Shown piece by piece: positions 1-9,145 of a stretch of DNA of 64,000 nt. Every line of letters starts with the position of its first letter. Within the stretch, counting starts at the first letter, position 1. Source of the DNA: Thaumasiovibrio sp047250365 (lineage in GTDB: Bacteria; Pseudomonadota; Gammaproteobacteria; Enterobacterales; Vibrionaceae); NCBI RefSeq assembly GCF_047250365.1, contig NZ_JBLBVL010000001.1:558001-622000 (forward strand). Reading direction: 5' to 3'. The notes beneath the pieces were generated by a model that was not told the origin of the DNA, made no database searches, and saw only the letters and a list, made by a program, of their open reading frames with translations. The position numbers and the translations under genes are program-made.

Positions 1-354
1 GCTGCAAAGTCATGGTTGATCACGATATTACGCCGTGAAAATGCTCGACGATTTGAACGCAAACAACTTGATTTGGTAGATATTGATGATCATGTGGTGG
101 CTGATAACTCTGCAAACAGCGAAGACCACGCTGAACACACGCAGCTGCAACGCATGATAATGGATCTCTCTCCCGAATACCGAGAGCCTCTCGTTTTGCA
201 GGTCATGGCCGGATTTAGTGGTGACGAAATCGCTAGTATCCTTGGGTTAAACCGTAACACCGTTATGACGCGCCTATTTAGGGCAAGAAATCAGTTGAAA
301 GAAATACTTGAAAAGCAAAAATCATCAGGGGGATACCACAATGGACGAGCTTGA
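1..354 (+). CDS. ECF-type sigma-70 family RNA polymerase sigma factor, C-terminal part
   Basis: The gene runs in from the left edge: frame 1 is open from base 1, so the start lies outside the window. The visible 117 residues hold the end of region 2, a variable acidic linker, and region 4 with a helix-turn-helix (DEIASILGLNRNTVMTRLFR), which in this family binds the -35 element. It overlaps the start of the next gene by 14 bases, suggesting translational coupling to a likely membrane partner. What signal it answers cannot be told from the sequence. The family is secure; the exact subgroup is not. Confidence 0.85.
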   Translation, partial: AAKSWLITILRRENARRFERKQLDLVDIDDHVVADNSANSEDHAEHTQLQRMIMDLSPEYREPLVLQVMAGFSGDEIASILGLNRNTVMTRLFRARNQLKEILEKQKSSGGYHNGRA

Positions 355-1057
355 ATTCCGACGCCGATTGCTGGCGGACCCAGGCAATATTGACGACGAG
401 CTGGCCGTTGCCATGCAAGCACCGAATAACAAGGTCTTGGCTGAAGAGCTTCAAGCATTGGATAAGCAATTAAATAAAGCATTACATGATATTCAGGTGC
501 CCGACGGTCTGGTTGATCGCATTTTGTTTCATCAGTCTGGGCATGCAGAAAAGAAATCACCAAAGCAACGCCAACATTTCGCTTTGGCCGCTTCTGTTGC
601 CTTTGCCTTCGGTTTAATGCTTGGACAATTTAATTGGGGAAGTGCCATCTCCCCGGTTCAAGCAACATCGCTAGAGCAAGTTGCTCTGACACATATGTTA
701 GAAGAGCAGTCGTTTATATCCAACATTGATGAAAATGTGACGCTAACACAAGTCAATGCAAAGCTCGCCCCTTTTGATAGTCAATTTAGTGCCATTGATG
801 ATCATATCAGCTATGTTAACCATTGTGGTTTTGGTGATACCGCAGCAATGCATATGATCATGCAAACCGAATACGGAGAAGTCACTGTTTTTTTGGTTCC
901 CCAACCAAGCCAAAATGTCAGCCGGTTTGAAGATGAACAGCATAAAGGCATGCTCGTGCCGCTAGAAAACAATAGCCTGATCGTCATTGGTGATAAAAAA
1001 CTGTCCATCTCACCCATTGTAACTAAAATTAAAAACAACTTATTGCAACAGATATAG
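341..1057 (+). CDS. DUF3379 family membrane protein, probable anti-sigma partner
   Basis: A 238-residue protein. The ATG at 341 is chosen because AGGGGGA lies about 7 bases upstream; an earlier in-frame codon at 308 has no such support. Residues 1-75 are charged and probably cytoplasmic, one hydrophobic segment spans about residues 81-96, and about 140 residues follow, probably periplasmic. This topology, and the overlap with an ECF sigma gene, is that of anti-sigma factors. DUF3379 proteins commonly accompany such sigma genes, but the anti-sigma role here is inferred from context. No zinc-binding HxxxCxxC motif is visible. Confidence 0.75.
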   Translation: MDELEFRRRLLADPGNIDDELAVAMQAPNNKVLAEELQALDKQLNKALHDIQVPDGLVDRILFHQSGHAEKKSPKQRQHFALAASVAFAFGLMLGQFNWGSAISPVQATSLEQVALTHMLEEQSFISNIDENVTLTQVNAKLAPFDSQFSAIDDHISYVNHCGFGDTAAMHMIMQTEYGEVTVFLVPQPSQNVSRFEDEQHKGMLVPLENNSLIVIGDKKLSISPIVTKIKNNLLQQI

Positions 1058-1091
1058 CCCCTTTAGTTCCATCGAACAGTAACAATTAACA

Positions 1092-1130
1092 CGCGCCTAG
1101 CTGCGACCGCCCTCATCGCAGCTAGGTGCG
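1092..1130. other. Strong hairpin without T-tract between DUF3379 gene and fadL
   Basis: An 11-base perfect inverted repeat (CCTAGCTGCGA at 1096-1106 and its complement at 1116-1126) extends to about 15 pairs with one G-T pair; the loop is 9 bases. No run of T follows on either strand, so it is not a standard intrinsic terminator. It may protect or end the upstream transcript, or be a protein site. The remaining leader of fadL holds a TTGACA at 1193-1198 but no convincing -10 partner. Confidence 0.5.
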
Positions 1131-1293
1131 ACGAGGGAGCCTTCACAACTACACAACAAAAAGCCCTTCTATGTCATGGTTCTGAAACTTTTTTGACAAA
1201 TTAGTTACTGGTCAGATTTGCTCTCAACACTCACATTCCTACAATCTGTTCGTGACTGAAAAGTGACTAAAAACATTATTATAAGGAAATAAA

Positions 1294-2541
1294 ATGAACA
1301 AGAAGCGTCTGTTTAATCTCTCACTGCTTGCACTGTCAGTGGGTACCATCATGACTCAGCCCGTTATGGCTGCTGGGTTTCAATTAAATGCTCAATCTGC
1401 GACAGGGCTAGGTCGTGGCTTTGCTGGCGATGCGGTCATCGCTGACAATGCCTCTGCAATGGCACGAAATGCCGCGGCGATGAGCCTGTTTGACTCCAAA
1501 GCACTGTCACTCGGTTTTGTTGTTCTTGATACAGATGTTAGTGTTAAAGATGCAACTTACACAAGCCCAATTAAGCAGCAGTCAACACTAGGTGATCAAG
1601 ATATTGGTGGTGTCTCGGTGGCACCTAACCTCTATTTTATTGCACCGATTAACGATCAATTTACTGCTGGGGTATCACTCTACTCCAATTTCGGCACCAA
1701 AACCGAATTCTCCGATGACTACGCTGCCTCTGAATTTGGCGGCTTAACCGATGTGAAAAGCTTCAATTTAGGTCTTAGCCTTGCCTATCGCCTCGATGAG
1801 CAATGGAGTCTTGGTGGGGGGGTAGATCTGATATATGGTTCAGGAAAACTACAGCGTAGTGGTGAAGTATTCGTTCCTGGTGTGGGGTCAATTGGTGAGC
1901 AACAACTACTCGATGTTGATGCCGACGGCACCGCATTTGGCTTTAACCTTGGTGCCGTTTATGAGCACAATGCTGATAACCGTTTTGGGCTCTCTTACCG
2001 TTACAGCCCAACACTGAAAGCCGAAGGTAAAGTTCAAAAGTTTGGCGCTACTGGCGTAACTGAGTACAATTCACTGGAAATGCCACTGCCTGATATGGCG
2101 GAGTTCTCAGGCTTCCACAAAGTAGCCGACAAGGTGGCCGTTCACTACTCTGTACAGTGGATTGGCTGGAGTGCCTTCGATAAGTTGGAGACCACGTCTG
2201 GGGAACTCATAAACAAATATGAGTGGCAAGATGGCTGGCACTATGCGATTGGTGGAACCTATTACCTCAACGAGAGCTGGACATTGCGTGCAGGCTATCT
2301 ACATGACACCAGCGCTCAAGACGAGTTAACCTCTATCTCAGTGCCGGACTCAAACCGTAACTGGCTGTCTGGCGGGGTAAGCTATCACTTTAGTGACAAA
2401 TCAAGCTTCGACTTGGGTGTCACTTATCTGATTGGTAAAGATGTCCAAGTTAGTGAGAGTTCGCCAATCGGCTCTAGCGTTACTGCAACCACTCGAGCTA
2501 ACGCGTTGCTAATGGGCGCGCAATACAACTATGTTTTTTAA
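1294..2541 (+). CDS. fadL: Long-chain fatty acid outer-membrane transporter, FadL/OmpP1 family
   Basis: A 415-residue outer-membrane beta-barrel protein that takes up long-chain fatty acids or other hydrophobic compounds. A signal peptide ends at VMA (cleavage after residue 26), and the mature N-terminus AGFQLN, followed by GLGR and AGDAVIADNA, is the FadL plug signature. The C-terminus ends in F, as in most porin-like barrels. The usual N-P-A motif of the plug reads N59-A60-A61 here. AAGGAA lies upstream of the ATG. It is a single-gene unit closed by the terminator at 2583-2610. Substrate range cannot be read from sequence, and paralogues are common in marine bacteria. Confidence 0.92.
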   Translation: MNKKRLFNLSLLALSVGTIMTQPVMAAGFQLNAQSATGLGRGFAGDAVIADNASAMARNAAAMSLFDSKALSLGFVVLDTDVSVKDATYTSPIKQQSTLGDQDIGGVSVAPNLYFIAPINDQFTAGVSLYSNFGTKTEFSDDYAASEFGGLTDVKSFNLGLSLAYRLDEQWSLGGGVDLIYGSGKLQRSGEVFVPGVGSIGEQQLLDVDADGTAFGFNLGAVYEHNADNRFGLSYRYSPTLKAEGKVQKFGATGVTEYNSLEMPLPDMAEFSGFHKVADKVAVHYSVQWIGWSAFDKLETTSGELINKYEWQDGWHYAIGGTYYLNESWTLRAGYLHDTSAQDELTSISVPDSNRNWLSGGVSYHFSDKSSFDLGVTYLIGKDVQVSESSPIGSSVTATTRANALLMGAQYNYVF

Positions 2542-2582
2542 GCAATAGTGTGTTCTAAGCAATAACACCGTATTTATCGATC

Positions 2583-2610
2583 AAAAAAGCAACCCTCGGG
2601 TTGCTTTTTT
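2583..2610. terminator. Bidirectional intrinsic terminator between fadL and mlaA
   Basis: A perfect stem AAGCAACCC / GGGTTGCTT with a two-base loop, flanked by A6 on the left and T6 on the right, so it works in both directions. It serves the convergent genes fadL (plus) and mlaA (minus). Confidence 0.92.
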
Positions 2611-2658
2611 ATTACCTGACTTTTGTTACCTAACATTGGCGTTAAAAGCTTAGTGCTT

Positions 2659-3417
2659 CTAAAATTCGCCATCTATTTCATCAATAAACTCATCAAGATA
2701 GACATCTTCTTCATAAAACGCATCGTCGAGAACACCACCACTTGCGATAAAGTTTTTGTGTTGAATATACGATTCACGCGTAAACAGGTAAGGGTCTTGT
2801 GAATTATGTAAGATTGACTCTTGCTGCACCAAGGCGGCACGTGACTCCATTCCTTGGAAAACCCATTTAGCCAACCCTTGCCAAAAATTCATATACGCAG
2901 CCATGGGTAAAAAGCCATCGACAATATCACCGGTCGTCTCTCGTATTGTTGACGGCCCATAAGCTGGATACATGATGTACGGGCCATGGTCTACGCCCCA
3001 ATAGCCCATCGTATCGCCAAATTCGCGATCCCCTGGCGTTGTAATCTCTGCAGCCGATGCGATATCAATAATACCGGCCACACCAAAAACCGTATTTATC
3101 CAGAAACGATTAAAGTGCGTGACTGCTGCTTCGCCATCCAATACCAGCATGCTATTGATCATATTAACTGGCTCTTCTAGGTTCGCCAAAAAATTATGAA
3201 TACCTAAACGCATTGGCGATGGAACATGGTTAACATAAGCGAGCGAGACAGGCCGAACCAGATAAGGGTCTAAGTAATCATAATTAAACGCCCACATCGT
3301 ACGGTTTACCCCCTCAAAAGGGTCATAAACGGTACTACTGTTCTCTACTGTCTCGGGATTCGATGCACATCCAACCAGCGTCAGTGCGAGTCCAATCGAA
3401 AACAATCCCTTTCTCAT
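2659..3417 (-). CDS. mlaA: Outer-membrane lipoprotein MlaA (VacJ), retrograde phospholipid transport
   Basis: A 252-residue lipoprotein with lipobox LVGC (Cys17) at the end of its signal peptide. The MlaA core follows, with the DPFEGVNR start and GVDHGPY further in. In the Mla pathway MlaA removes misplaced phospholipids from the outer leaflet of the outer membrane and passes them to periplasmic MlaC. The other mla genes are not in this window, as is usual for mlaA. It is convergent with fadL. Its start lies 76 bases beyond the end of ccmI, so it either has its own promoter or is read from the ccm operon. Confidence 0.93.
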   Translation of the reverse strand: MRKGLFSIGLALTLVGCASNPETVENSSTVYDPFEGVNRTMWAFNYDYLDPYLVRPVSLAYVNHVPSPMRLGIHNFLANLEEPVNMINSMLVLDGEAAVTHFNRFWINTVFGVAGIIDIASAAEITTPGDREFGDTMGYWGVDHGPYIMYPAYGPSTIRETTGDIVDGFLPMAAYMNFWQGLAKWVFQGMESRAALVQQESILHNSQDPYLFTRESYIQHKNFIASGGVLDDAFYEEDVYLDEFIDEIDGEF

Positions 3418-3493
3418 CCATTCACCACTTAACCAAAGCCATCCTTGTTTAACAATAGGGGAATATTAACGCCCTGATCACATTAAATCCAGC

Positions 3494-4708
3494 CTAAAAT
3501 GCCCCCTGTTGCATAATGTCTACCCTAACATTTTCACCCAATGCGACATTGACACGCTCACCACGCCACCCTGATTCCTTAGTACCAAGGTTACCATCAG
3601 CATCAATACGAGCGCGAACGATCATCTCTGTCATGTCTTGTAACTGGTTGCTCTCCAACATACTGTCACTGTTACGCAGGTGCACCGTTAACGGGAATGC
3701 ACTGAGAGGAACTCGCTTCGCTGCTACTGGCATGGGCGACCCATCCACCCTATGAACCGAGACAAATAGCACCCCTTGCGCCGGCAAAGTTGTACGATCC
3801 GGGATTGTCACTACCACTGAGAGCAGTACAGGATCGCCGACAATACTTTGCTGTGCTTGAGCGATACTACGCGCCAGCATTTGTGCTCGAGGATCATCAC
3901 TTGGTAATAAACTCTGCATTCTCGACCACATGGCAATAGCACTGCGATAATCCTGCGCTTCAAATGCATCAAACGCCAACAACGATAACACCTGCAAATT
4001 ATCTGGATCTTCTTGTATCAACTGGGCTAAAAATTGACGCCCACGTTGCGCATTCACGGCATCACCACTTAGCAACAATGATTGCGCATAACCAAAACGT
4101 GTTTCAAACATATCAGGGGCCAATCCCCATGCCTGGCGCATTGCACCGATTGCCATATCCACATCACGGCTCGCCATACCTAAACGACCCAGCAATAGCC
4201 ATCCCATCGGATCATCAGGCATCTGATGCAATCGAGTGCGTAGGGCTAACGTTAGGTCTGCCAATTCCTGAGTATCCAATGGCGTGCTTTCTTCCTGCAT
4301 TAAACGTTGCGAGAGTTCAGGTAAGCGCCGCGCTGTTTCTTGCCAACCTAACACTTGCGCCCTTGCACCAACTTGCGTGTACAGGCTATAACTCACGACC
4401 AATGCAAACACGAGCACACCGAACACTACCCCCATCAAGCCACGCGTAGATAACGATCGGTTGCGCTTATCCGCAGGAACATCATCTAGCAGTGTGCGCT
4501 GTAACTCCTTCGTTAACAGTTTATTGTCCTCGACAAGTCCAGAGTCTGACTCCAACGCCAACTCATTGACTCGCTGATGATAAAGGTCGCGGTTTAATGT
4601 ATCCCTATCGTAATGAGCACCAGAACGACTTGATGATGCATAAATCGGTATCAAAACACAAAGAGTCACCACCAACACCAACGCCAAGCAGGCTAACCAA
4701 AACACCAT
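3494..4708 (-). CDS. ccmI: Cytochrome c maturation protein CcmI (TPR apocytochrome chaperone)
   Basis: A 404-residue inner-membrane protein. A transmembrane helix covers residues 3-24 and a second about 90-112, with a short cytoplasmic loop between. Tetratricopeptide-like helices follow at about residues 150-280 and a periplasmic C-terminal domain after that. CcmI binds the C-terminus of apocytochrome c and hands it to the CcmFH ligation complex. The start is 2 bases after the ccmH stop. It is the last gene of the ccm operon. CcmI and CcmH are separate here, unlike the fused CcmH of E. coli. Confidence 0.88.
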   Translation of the reverse strand: MVFWLACLALVLVVTLCVLIPIYASSSRSGAHYDRDTLNRDLYHQRVNELALESDSGLVEDNKLLTKELQRTLLDDVPADKRNRSLSTRGLMGVVFGVLVFALVVSYSLYTQVGARAQVLGWQETARRLPELSQRLMQEESTPLDTQELADLTLALRTRLHQMPDDPMGWLLLGRLGMASRDVDMAIGAMRQAWGLAPDMFETRFGYAQSLLLSGDAVNAQRGRQFLAQLIQEDPDNLQVLSLLAFDAFEAQDYRSAIAMWSRMQSLLPSDDPRAQMLARSIAQAQQSIVGDPVLLSVVVTIPDRTTLPAQGVLFVSVHRVDGSPMPVAAKRVPLSAFPLTVHLRNSDSMLESNQLQDMTEMIVRARIDADGNLGTKESGWRGERVNVALGENVRVDIMQQGAF

Positions 4709-4710
4709 TG

Positions 4711-5178
4711 CTAACTCCTATCCTTGTCGTCTTCATCAAGCAACTGTTGCAGTCTCTGCTGCTCTTGTTGCGATAGTTGAGCGCTGTTTTTCTCAGATGG
4801 TCGCCGATACAAAAGGAGTCCAATACCAAGCAATACAACGCTTATTGGCGCCCCCCACAAGATCACTGTGCCAGCCGTTAACGGCGGTTGGTAAGTCACG
4901 AAATTGCCGTATCGAGCGACCATATAGTCAACAATTTCATCTTCACTTTGCCCTTCATGCAGCATTTCATACACCTTTTGGCGTAAATCTTTGGCTAATT
5001 CGGCATTCGAGTCACCGATGCTATTGTTCTGACATTTGGGGCAGCGCAAGGTTTTATTAAGAGAGTGGAAGCTTCGCTCTTGCTCTATCGAATCAAACTC
5101 ATAAGCATCGATGGCTGCTAGACTAACGCCCATGTTAGCGATCAAGGCACAAAAAGGCAGGTACCACCACTTTGTCAT
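4711..5178 (-). CDS. ccmH: Cytochrome c maturation protein CcmH, thiol reductase of apocytochrome
   Basis: A 155-residue protein. The ATG at 5178 is chosen over an upstream in-frame codon because AGGAGG stands just before it and it overlaps the ccmG stop as ATGA. A signal sequence is followed by LRCPKCQN (Cys46, Cys49), the redox-active RCxxC motif of CcmH, then a C-terminal membrane helix at about residues 104-124. It reduces the haem-binding cysteines of apocytochrome c and works with CcmF and CcmI. Confidence 0.92.
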   Translation of the reverse strand: MTKWWYLPFCALIANMGVSLAAIDAYEFDSIEQERSFHSLNKTLRCPKCQNNSIGDSNAELAKDLRQKVYEMLHEGQSEDEIVDYMVARYGNFVTYQPPLTAGTVILWGAPISVVLLGIGLLLYRRPSEKNSAQLSQQEQQRLQQLLDEDDKDRS

Positions 5179-5729
5179 AAAGCCTCCTCTAACAACGATT
5201 GATAAAGCGGCCCAAGGGTACTTTGCCAATTGCGCTCATTCACATCCCCGACGTGCCGATAACGTACCGTACCGCTAGCATCAATTAAAAACGTCTCTGG
5301 TGCGCCATACACGCCAAGGTCTAACCCCAGCATACCATCGCCATCATACAAGCTAATCAGATAAGGGTTGCCGAGATCTTCCAACCACTGGGTTGCCTTT
5401 TTTCTATCGTCTTTATAGTTGAGCCCGATAATTTTTACACCATTAACCGCCAGCTGGTTCAAGTACTGATGCTCGGCATAGCAGGTTGGACACCACGTTG
5501 CCCAGACATTGAGTAGCAAGGGTGTACCGATAAAAATATCTTGTTGGTACTCTCGCCCCGGTTGCCCCAAATCTTCTAACCGAAAACTCGGTACAGGCTG
5601 GCCTATCAACACCGACTCCAGTCGCGTTGGATTGTTGGGGTCATCAACATTAATCAATAATTGGGCAGCAAAAATACCTGCCAACAACAAAAAGCCAATG
5701 AGTGGAATAAACAGTAAACGGGTCTTCAT
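5175..5729 (-). CDS. ccmG: Thiol:disulfide interchange protein CcmG/DsbE
   Basis: A 184-residue membrane-anchored periplasmic thioredoxin-like protein. One N-terminal membrane helix (residues 4-25) precedes a thioredoxin fold with active site WCPTC (Cys80, Cys83), the typical CcmG variant. It passes electrons from DsbD/CcdA to CcmH or the apocytochrome. It overlaps ccmF and ccmH by 4 bases on each side (ATGA), so translation of the three is probably coupled. Confidence 0.94.
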   Translation of the reverse strand: MKTRLLFIPLIGFLLLAGIFAAQLLINVDDPNNPTRLESVLIGQPVPSFRLEDLGQPGREYQQDIFIGTPLLLNVWATWCPTCYAEHQYLNQLAVNGVKIIGLNYKDDRKKATQWLEDLGNPYLISLYDGDGMLGLDLGVYGAPETFLIDASGTVRYRHVGDVNERNWQSTLGPLYQSLLEEAL

Positions 5730-7711
5730 GATGACTCCTTCGCGACCTTCGTCTCCAATGGGCGTTCAACGGTCTGTTTTACTCGATAACGGTAACGCTT
5801 ATCACTGATCGCAATGGCGCCACCCAGTGCCATTAACAATGCGCCCGCCCATATCCAATTAACAAACGGCTTCAGATAAACCCGTACCGCCCACGCGCCA
5901 TCATCTAAACGCTCACCTAAGGCAATGTAGATATCTCGAGTCACACCGCTATCAATTGCCGCTTCCGTCATCATTGAGCGTTGCACGGTATAAAAACGCT
6001 TCTCCGCTTCTAATGTTGCCACTTTATGACCATCTCGGTAGACATCAAACACCCCCACATAGCCATCATAGTTAGGACCATCATTGTCATTCAATTGGGT
6101 AAATTGGACCTCATACTGCACCATCTGCATGGTGTCTCCCGGGGCTAAACGCACGTCCCGCTCTAAGTCATAGTTACTAACCAGCGTAATGCCAACCACA
6201 GTAACCGCTAGACCAAGGTGACCAAAGGTCATCGCCCAATGACTACGGGATAATTTACGTATACCGACCGCAAATGTGTGACGATGGGTAGCCCGAAGCC
6301 AAACCTCATAGGCGAGTAAAATAACGATCCATGCCGCCATCCAAATACCCACGAGCGCAAGGCCAGTAATATGCTCAAAGAAATAGCTCACCACCGCAAT
6401 ACTAATAACATCGGCAACAATTGCCGTAACGAGCATCGGTTTAAACAAGGTTTTAAGCTGATCTCGCTTCCAGCGCAGCAGTGGACCAATACCAAGGAAA
6501 AAGGCAAACGGCAACATCAGCCACGTAAATAAACTATTAAAGAACGGCGCCCCGATTGATACTGAGCCAAGTCCGATCTGTTTGTGTACCAACGGGAGTA
6601 AGGTGCCGACAAACACCACGGTTAATGCTGCCATTAGCAATATATTGTTAACCAACAAACCGTTTTCTCGCGATACCAACGCATACTGACCTTGGGAGCG
6701 AATTTTATGCCCTTGCAGCGCATACAGCAGCAGTGAGCCACCAATGACCACCAGCAAAAATGCCAGAATAAACATGCCTCGCTCAGGGTCAGACGCAAAG
6801 GCATGCACCGACACCAACACGCCAGATCGCACAAGAAAGGTCCCTAAAAGGCTAAGTGAAAACGCCATTAGTGCCAGCAACACAGTCCAGGCTTTAAACG
6901 TTCCGCGCTTTTCTGTAACCGCTAAAGAGTGCATCAGTGCCGTTCCCGCTAGCCAAGGCATAAATGAGGCGTTTTCGACAGGATCCCAGAACCACCAACC
7001 GCCCCAACCTAACTCGTAATAGGCCCACCATGATCCTAATGCGATCCCCAACGTCAGAAATGACCATGCCGCCAACGTCCAGGGACGCGACCAACGTGCC
7101 CACGCAGTATCTAACCTTCCTGTCATCAATGAAGCTAACGCAAACGCAAACGCCACCGAAAAACCGACATAGCCCATATACAACATAGGCGGATGGATAA
7201 TCAGCCCAGGATCTTGCAAGAGCGGGTTTAGGTCTCGTCCATCAGCAGGGAAATAAGGCAGGGTTCTCTCAAAGGGGTTAGATGTCATTATGATGAACAG
7301 CAAAAAGCCGATATTGATCATCCCCATCACAGCAAGCACGCGAGAGACAGAAGGCAATGGCATTGCACGACTAAATAACGCCACGGCAAATGTCCATAAC
7401 GCCTGTATTAATACCCAGAGCAGTAACGACCCTTCGTGAGCGCCCCAAACCGCAGTGATTCGATAATACCAAGGCAACTTGCTATTTGAGTTGTTGGCAA
7501 CATATGAAAGCGTAAAGTCATTCACATAAAAGCGATGACACAGAATCACAAAAGCAAGCAATAGCAAAGCAAACAGCACAGCACTTAACGGACGTGCGGT
7601 TCTCATCAACCTCACGTTACTAAACTGCGCACCAACCAGAGGCAGAGTACTTAGCAGCAGTGCTGCGCCTAGCGATAGAATCAACGCAAAATGGCCAAAT
7701 TCAGCGATCAT
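5726..7711 (-). CDS. ccmF: Haem lyase subunit CcmF
   Basis: A 661-residue polytopic membrane protein that, with CcmH and CcmI, ligates haem to apocytochrome c in the periplasm. The tryptophan-rich WWD signature WGGWWFWDPVEN lies about residue 230, with many hydrophobic helices on both sides and a periplasmic domain near the C-terminus. The length is normal for CcmF (about 650). Overlaps of 4 bases join it to ccmE and ccmG. Confidence 0.96.
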   Translation of the reverse strand: MIAEFGHFALILSLGAALLLSTLPLVGAQFSNVRLMRTARPLSAVLFALLLLAFVILCHRFYVNDFTLSYVANNSNSKLPWYYRITAVWGAHEGSLLLWVLIQALWTFAVALFSRAMPLPSVSRVLAVMGMINIGFLLFIIMTSNPFERTLPYFPADGRDLNPLLQDPGLIIHPPMLYMGYVGFSVAFAFALASLMTGRLDTAWARWSRPWTLAAWSFLTLGIALGSWWAYYELGWGGWWFWDPVENASFMPWLAGTALMHSLAVTEKRGTFKAWTVLLALMAFSLSLLGTFLVRSGVLVSVHAFASDPERGMFILAFLLVVIGGSLLLYALQGHKIRSQGQYALVSRENGLLVNNILLMAALTVVFVGTLLPLVHKQIGLGSVSIGAPFFNSLFTWLMLPFAFFLGIGPLLRWKRDQLKTLFKPMLVTAIVADVISIAVVSYFFEHITGLALVGIWMAAWIVILLAYEVWLRATHRHTFAVGIRKLSRSHWAMTFGHLGLAVTVVGITLVSNYDLERDVRLAPGDTMQMVQYEVQFTQLNDNDGPNYDGYVGVFDVYRDGHKVATLEAEKRFYTVQRSMMTEAAIDSGVTRDIYIALGERLDDGAWAVRVYLKPFVNWIWAGALLMALGGAIAISDKRYRYRVKQTVERPLETKVAKESS

Positions 7712-8193
7712 AGCGCTTTTCCTTGTTTTTGAACCTCACTGTATTGCAACGGTTGGTGTGTTTTTTCCATCGCCTCAGCGACCTCAGGCGGCATATATTC
7801 TTCATCATGCTTAGCTAATACTTCTGTCGCCACCAACTCCGTAGGGGAGCTCAAAATCCCTTGCGCGACAATACCCTGCCCTTCTCGAAACAGGTCAGGC
7901 AAAATACCATCATAGATGACTGTCACGGCTGGCCCTATATCCGCCACATCAAAACGCACTTCTAAAGATTGAGGGTCGCGTTTAACGGTTCCCGCCACCA
8001 CCATGCCGCCAATGCGAAGCCGTTGCCCCACTTCTGGCATCGTGCCATCTGGCTTACCGTTAACGAGCTCGGTTGGCGTATAGAACAAATCCATGTTTTG
8101 ACTTAATGCGTATAACACTAACCCCGCCGAGATCCCTAAACCAGAAACAATCGCCAATATCATGACCATTCGCTTCTTTCTTCTTGAATTCAT
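7708..8193 (-). CDS. ccmE: Haem chaperone CcmE
   Basis: A 161-residue protein with an N-terminal membrane anchor (about residues 9-30) and a beta-barrel periplasmic domain. The haem-binding motif HDEEY with His129 matches the covalent haem histidine (His130 in E. coli numbering). CcmE takes haem from the CcmABCD complex and gives it to CcmF. It overlaps both neighbours by 4 bases. Confidence 0.95.
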   Translation of the reverse strand: MNSRRKKRMVMILAIVSGLGISAGLVLYALSQNMDLFYTPTELVNGKPDGTMPEVGQRLRIGGMVVAGTVKRDPQSLEVRFDVADIGPAVTVIYDGILPDLFREGQGIVAQGILSSPTELVATEVLAKHDEEYMPPEVAEAMEKTHQPLQYSEVQKQGKAL

Positions 8194-8396
8194 AAGGTAT
8201 TCTCCATCTGCTTCGCTGCCTTAATACGCGTTTCTCGCTCTTTTTGAGCGCGAATGTCGTCGAGCGCTTTTTTATGTTGCTGGCGACTCACCCACGCCGT
8301 TGTTGCTAAAGCAAGCACTGCACCACCTACGCCAAACCAGACGTAAGCGGCGTATCCTCCCATGGCGAAAAATTCAGAAAACGAGTTAAATTGCAT
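8190..8396 (-). CDS. ccmD: Small membrane protein CcmD
   Basis: A 68-residue protein with one membrane helix (about residues 13-35) followed by a basic, lysine- and arginine-rich helix, the usual CcmD pattern. It helps release holo-CcmE from CcmABC. The second of two closely spaced ATG codons (8396) is chosen, since GGGGGAGA is about 7 bases before it but too close to the first at 8402. It overlaps the ccmC end by 11 bases. Confidence 0.88.
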   Translation of the reverse strand: MQFNSFSEFFAMGGYAAYVWFGVGGAVLALATTAWVSRQQHKKALDDIRAQKERETRIKAAKQMENTL

Positions 8397-9135
8397 GATC
8401 ATCTCCCCCGACTAACGTTTGCACCCAAGGACGCTTTGACTCGCGTAGCAATATTTGACTACGGAAACGGATCAAAAACACACTGACAAAAAACAAGGCA
8501 AAGCCCAATAAGTTAAGTAACAGTGGCCAGAGCATACGGCTATCAATAGAAGGCTTGGCAAACTTGGTAATGGTGGCGCCCTGATGCAGGGTATTCCACC
8601 ATTCAACAGAGTAGTGAATAATTGGCAAATTAATCACTCCAACAACAGCCAATATTGCCGCTGCTTTCGCTGCGGTTTTCGTGTCATGAAACGCGTTATA
8701 CAACGCCATCACACCAATATATAAAAACAATAAAATCAGTTCGGAAGTGAGCCGCGCATCCCACACCCACCATGTTCCCCACATGGGCTTGCCCCACACA
8801 GCTCCGGTAAACAAAGCAATCGCCGTAAATACCGCCCCAATCGGCGCAATGGCTGCAACAGCATACTCACTAAGCTTTATTTGCCACACTAAACCAATAA
8901 AGGCGGCAATGGCCATCGACATATACGCCGCCATTGACCAAATCGCGGCAGGGACGTGAAAATAAATTAACCGGAAACTGTCACCCTGCTGGTAATCGGA
9001 TGGCGCAAACATTAGCCCCCATACCGATCCTACAATAAGAGAAAGGCATGCCAGCACAGAGAACCAAGGCTGAAGCCGACCCGCTAACACATAACATGTT
9101 TCTGATTTCGCATAAGGGTGTAACCATTTCCACAT
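8386..9135 (-). CDS. ccmC: Haem exporter membrane protein CcmC
   Basis: A 249-residue membrane protein with six hydrophobic segments and the WWD motif WGTWWVWDARLT around residue 128. It presents haem to CcmE at the periplasmic face. The ATG at 9135 follows AAGGAT by 6 bases and gives the family N-terminus MWKWLHPYA; a longer reading from 9183 adds residues unlike the family. It starts 10 bases after the ccmB stop. Confidence 0.94.
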   Translation of the reverse strand: MWKWLHPYAKSETCYVLAGRLQPWFSVLACLSLIVGSVWGLMFAPSDYQQGDSFRLIYFHVPAAIWSMAAYMSMAIAAFIGLVWQIKLSEYAVAAIAPIGAVFTAIALFTGAVWGKPMWGTWWVWDARLTSELILLFLYIGVMALYNAFHDTKTAAKAAAILAVVGVINLPIIHYSVEWWNTLHQGATITKFAKPSIDSRMLWPLLLNLLGFALFFVSVFLIRFRSQILLRESKRPWVQTLVGGDDHAI

Positions 9136-9145
9136 ACTCAAATCC

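Noticed and set aside
3964..4449. A 161-codon plus-strand frame opposite ccmI
   Set aside because: Shadow of a well supported gene; His/Pro-rich composition, no Shine-Dalgarno and no known domain.
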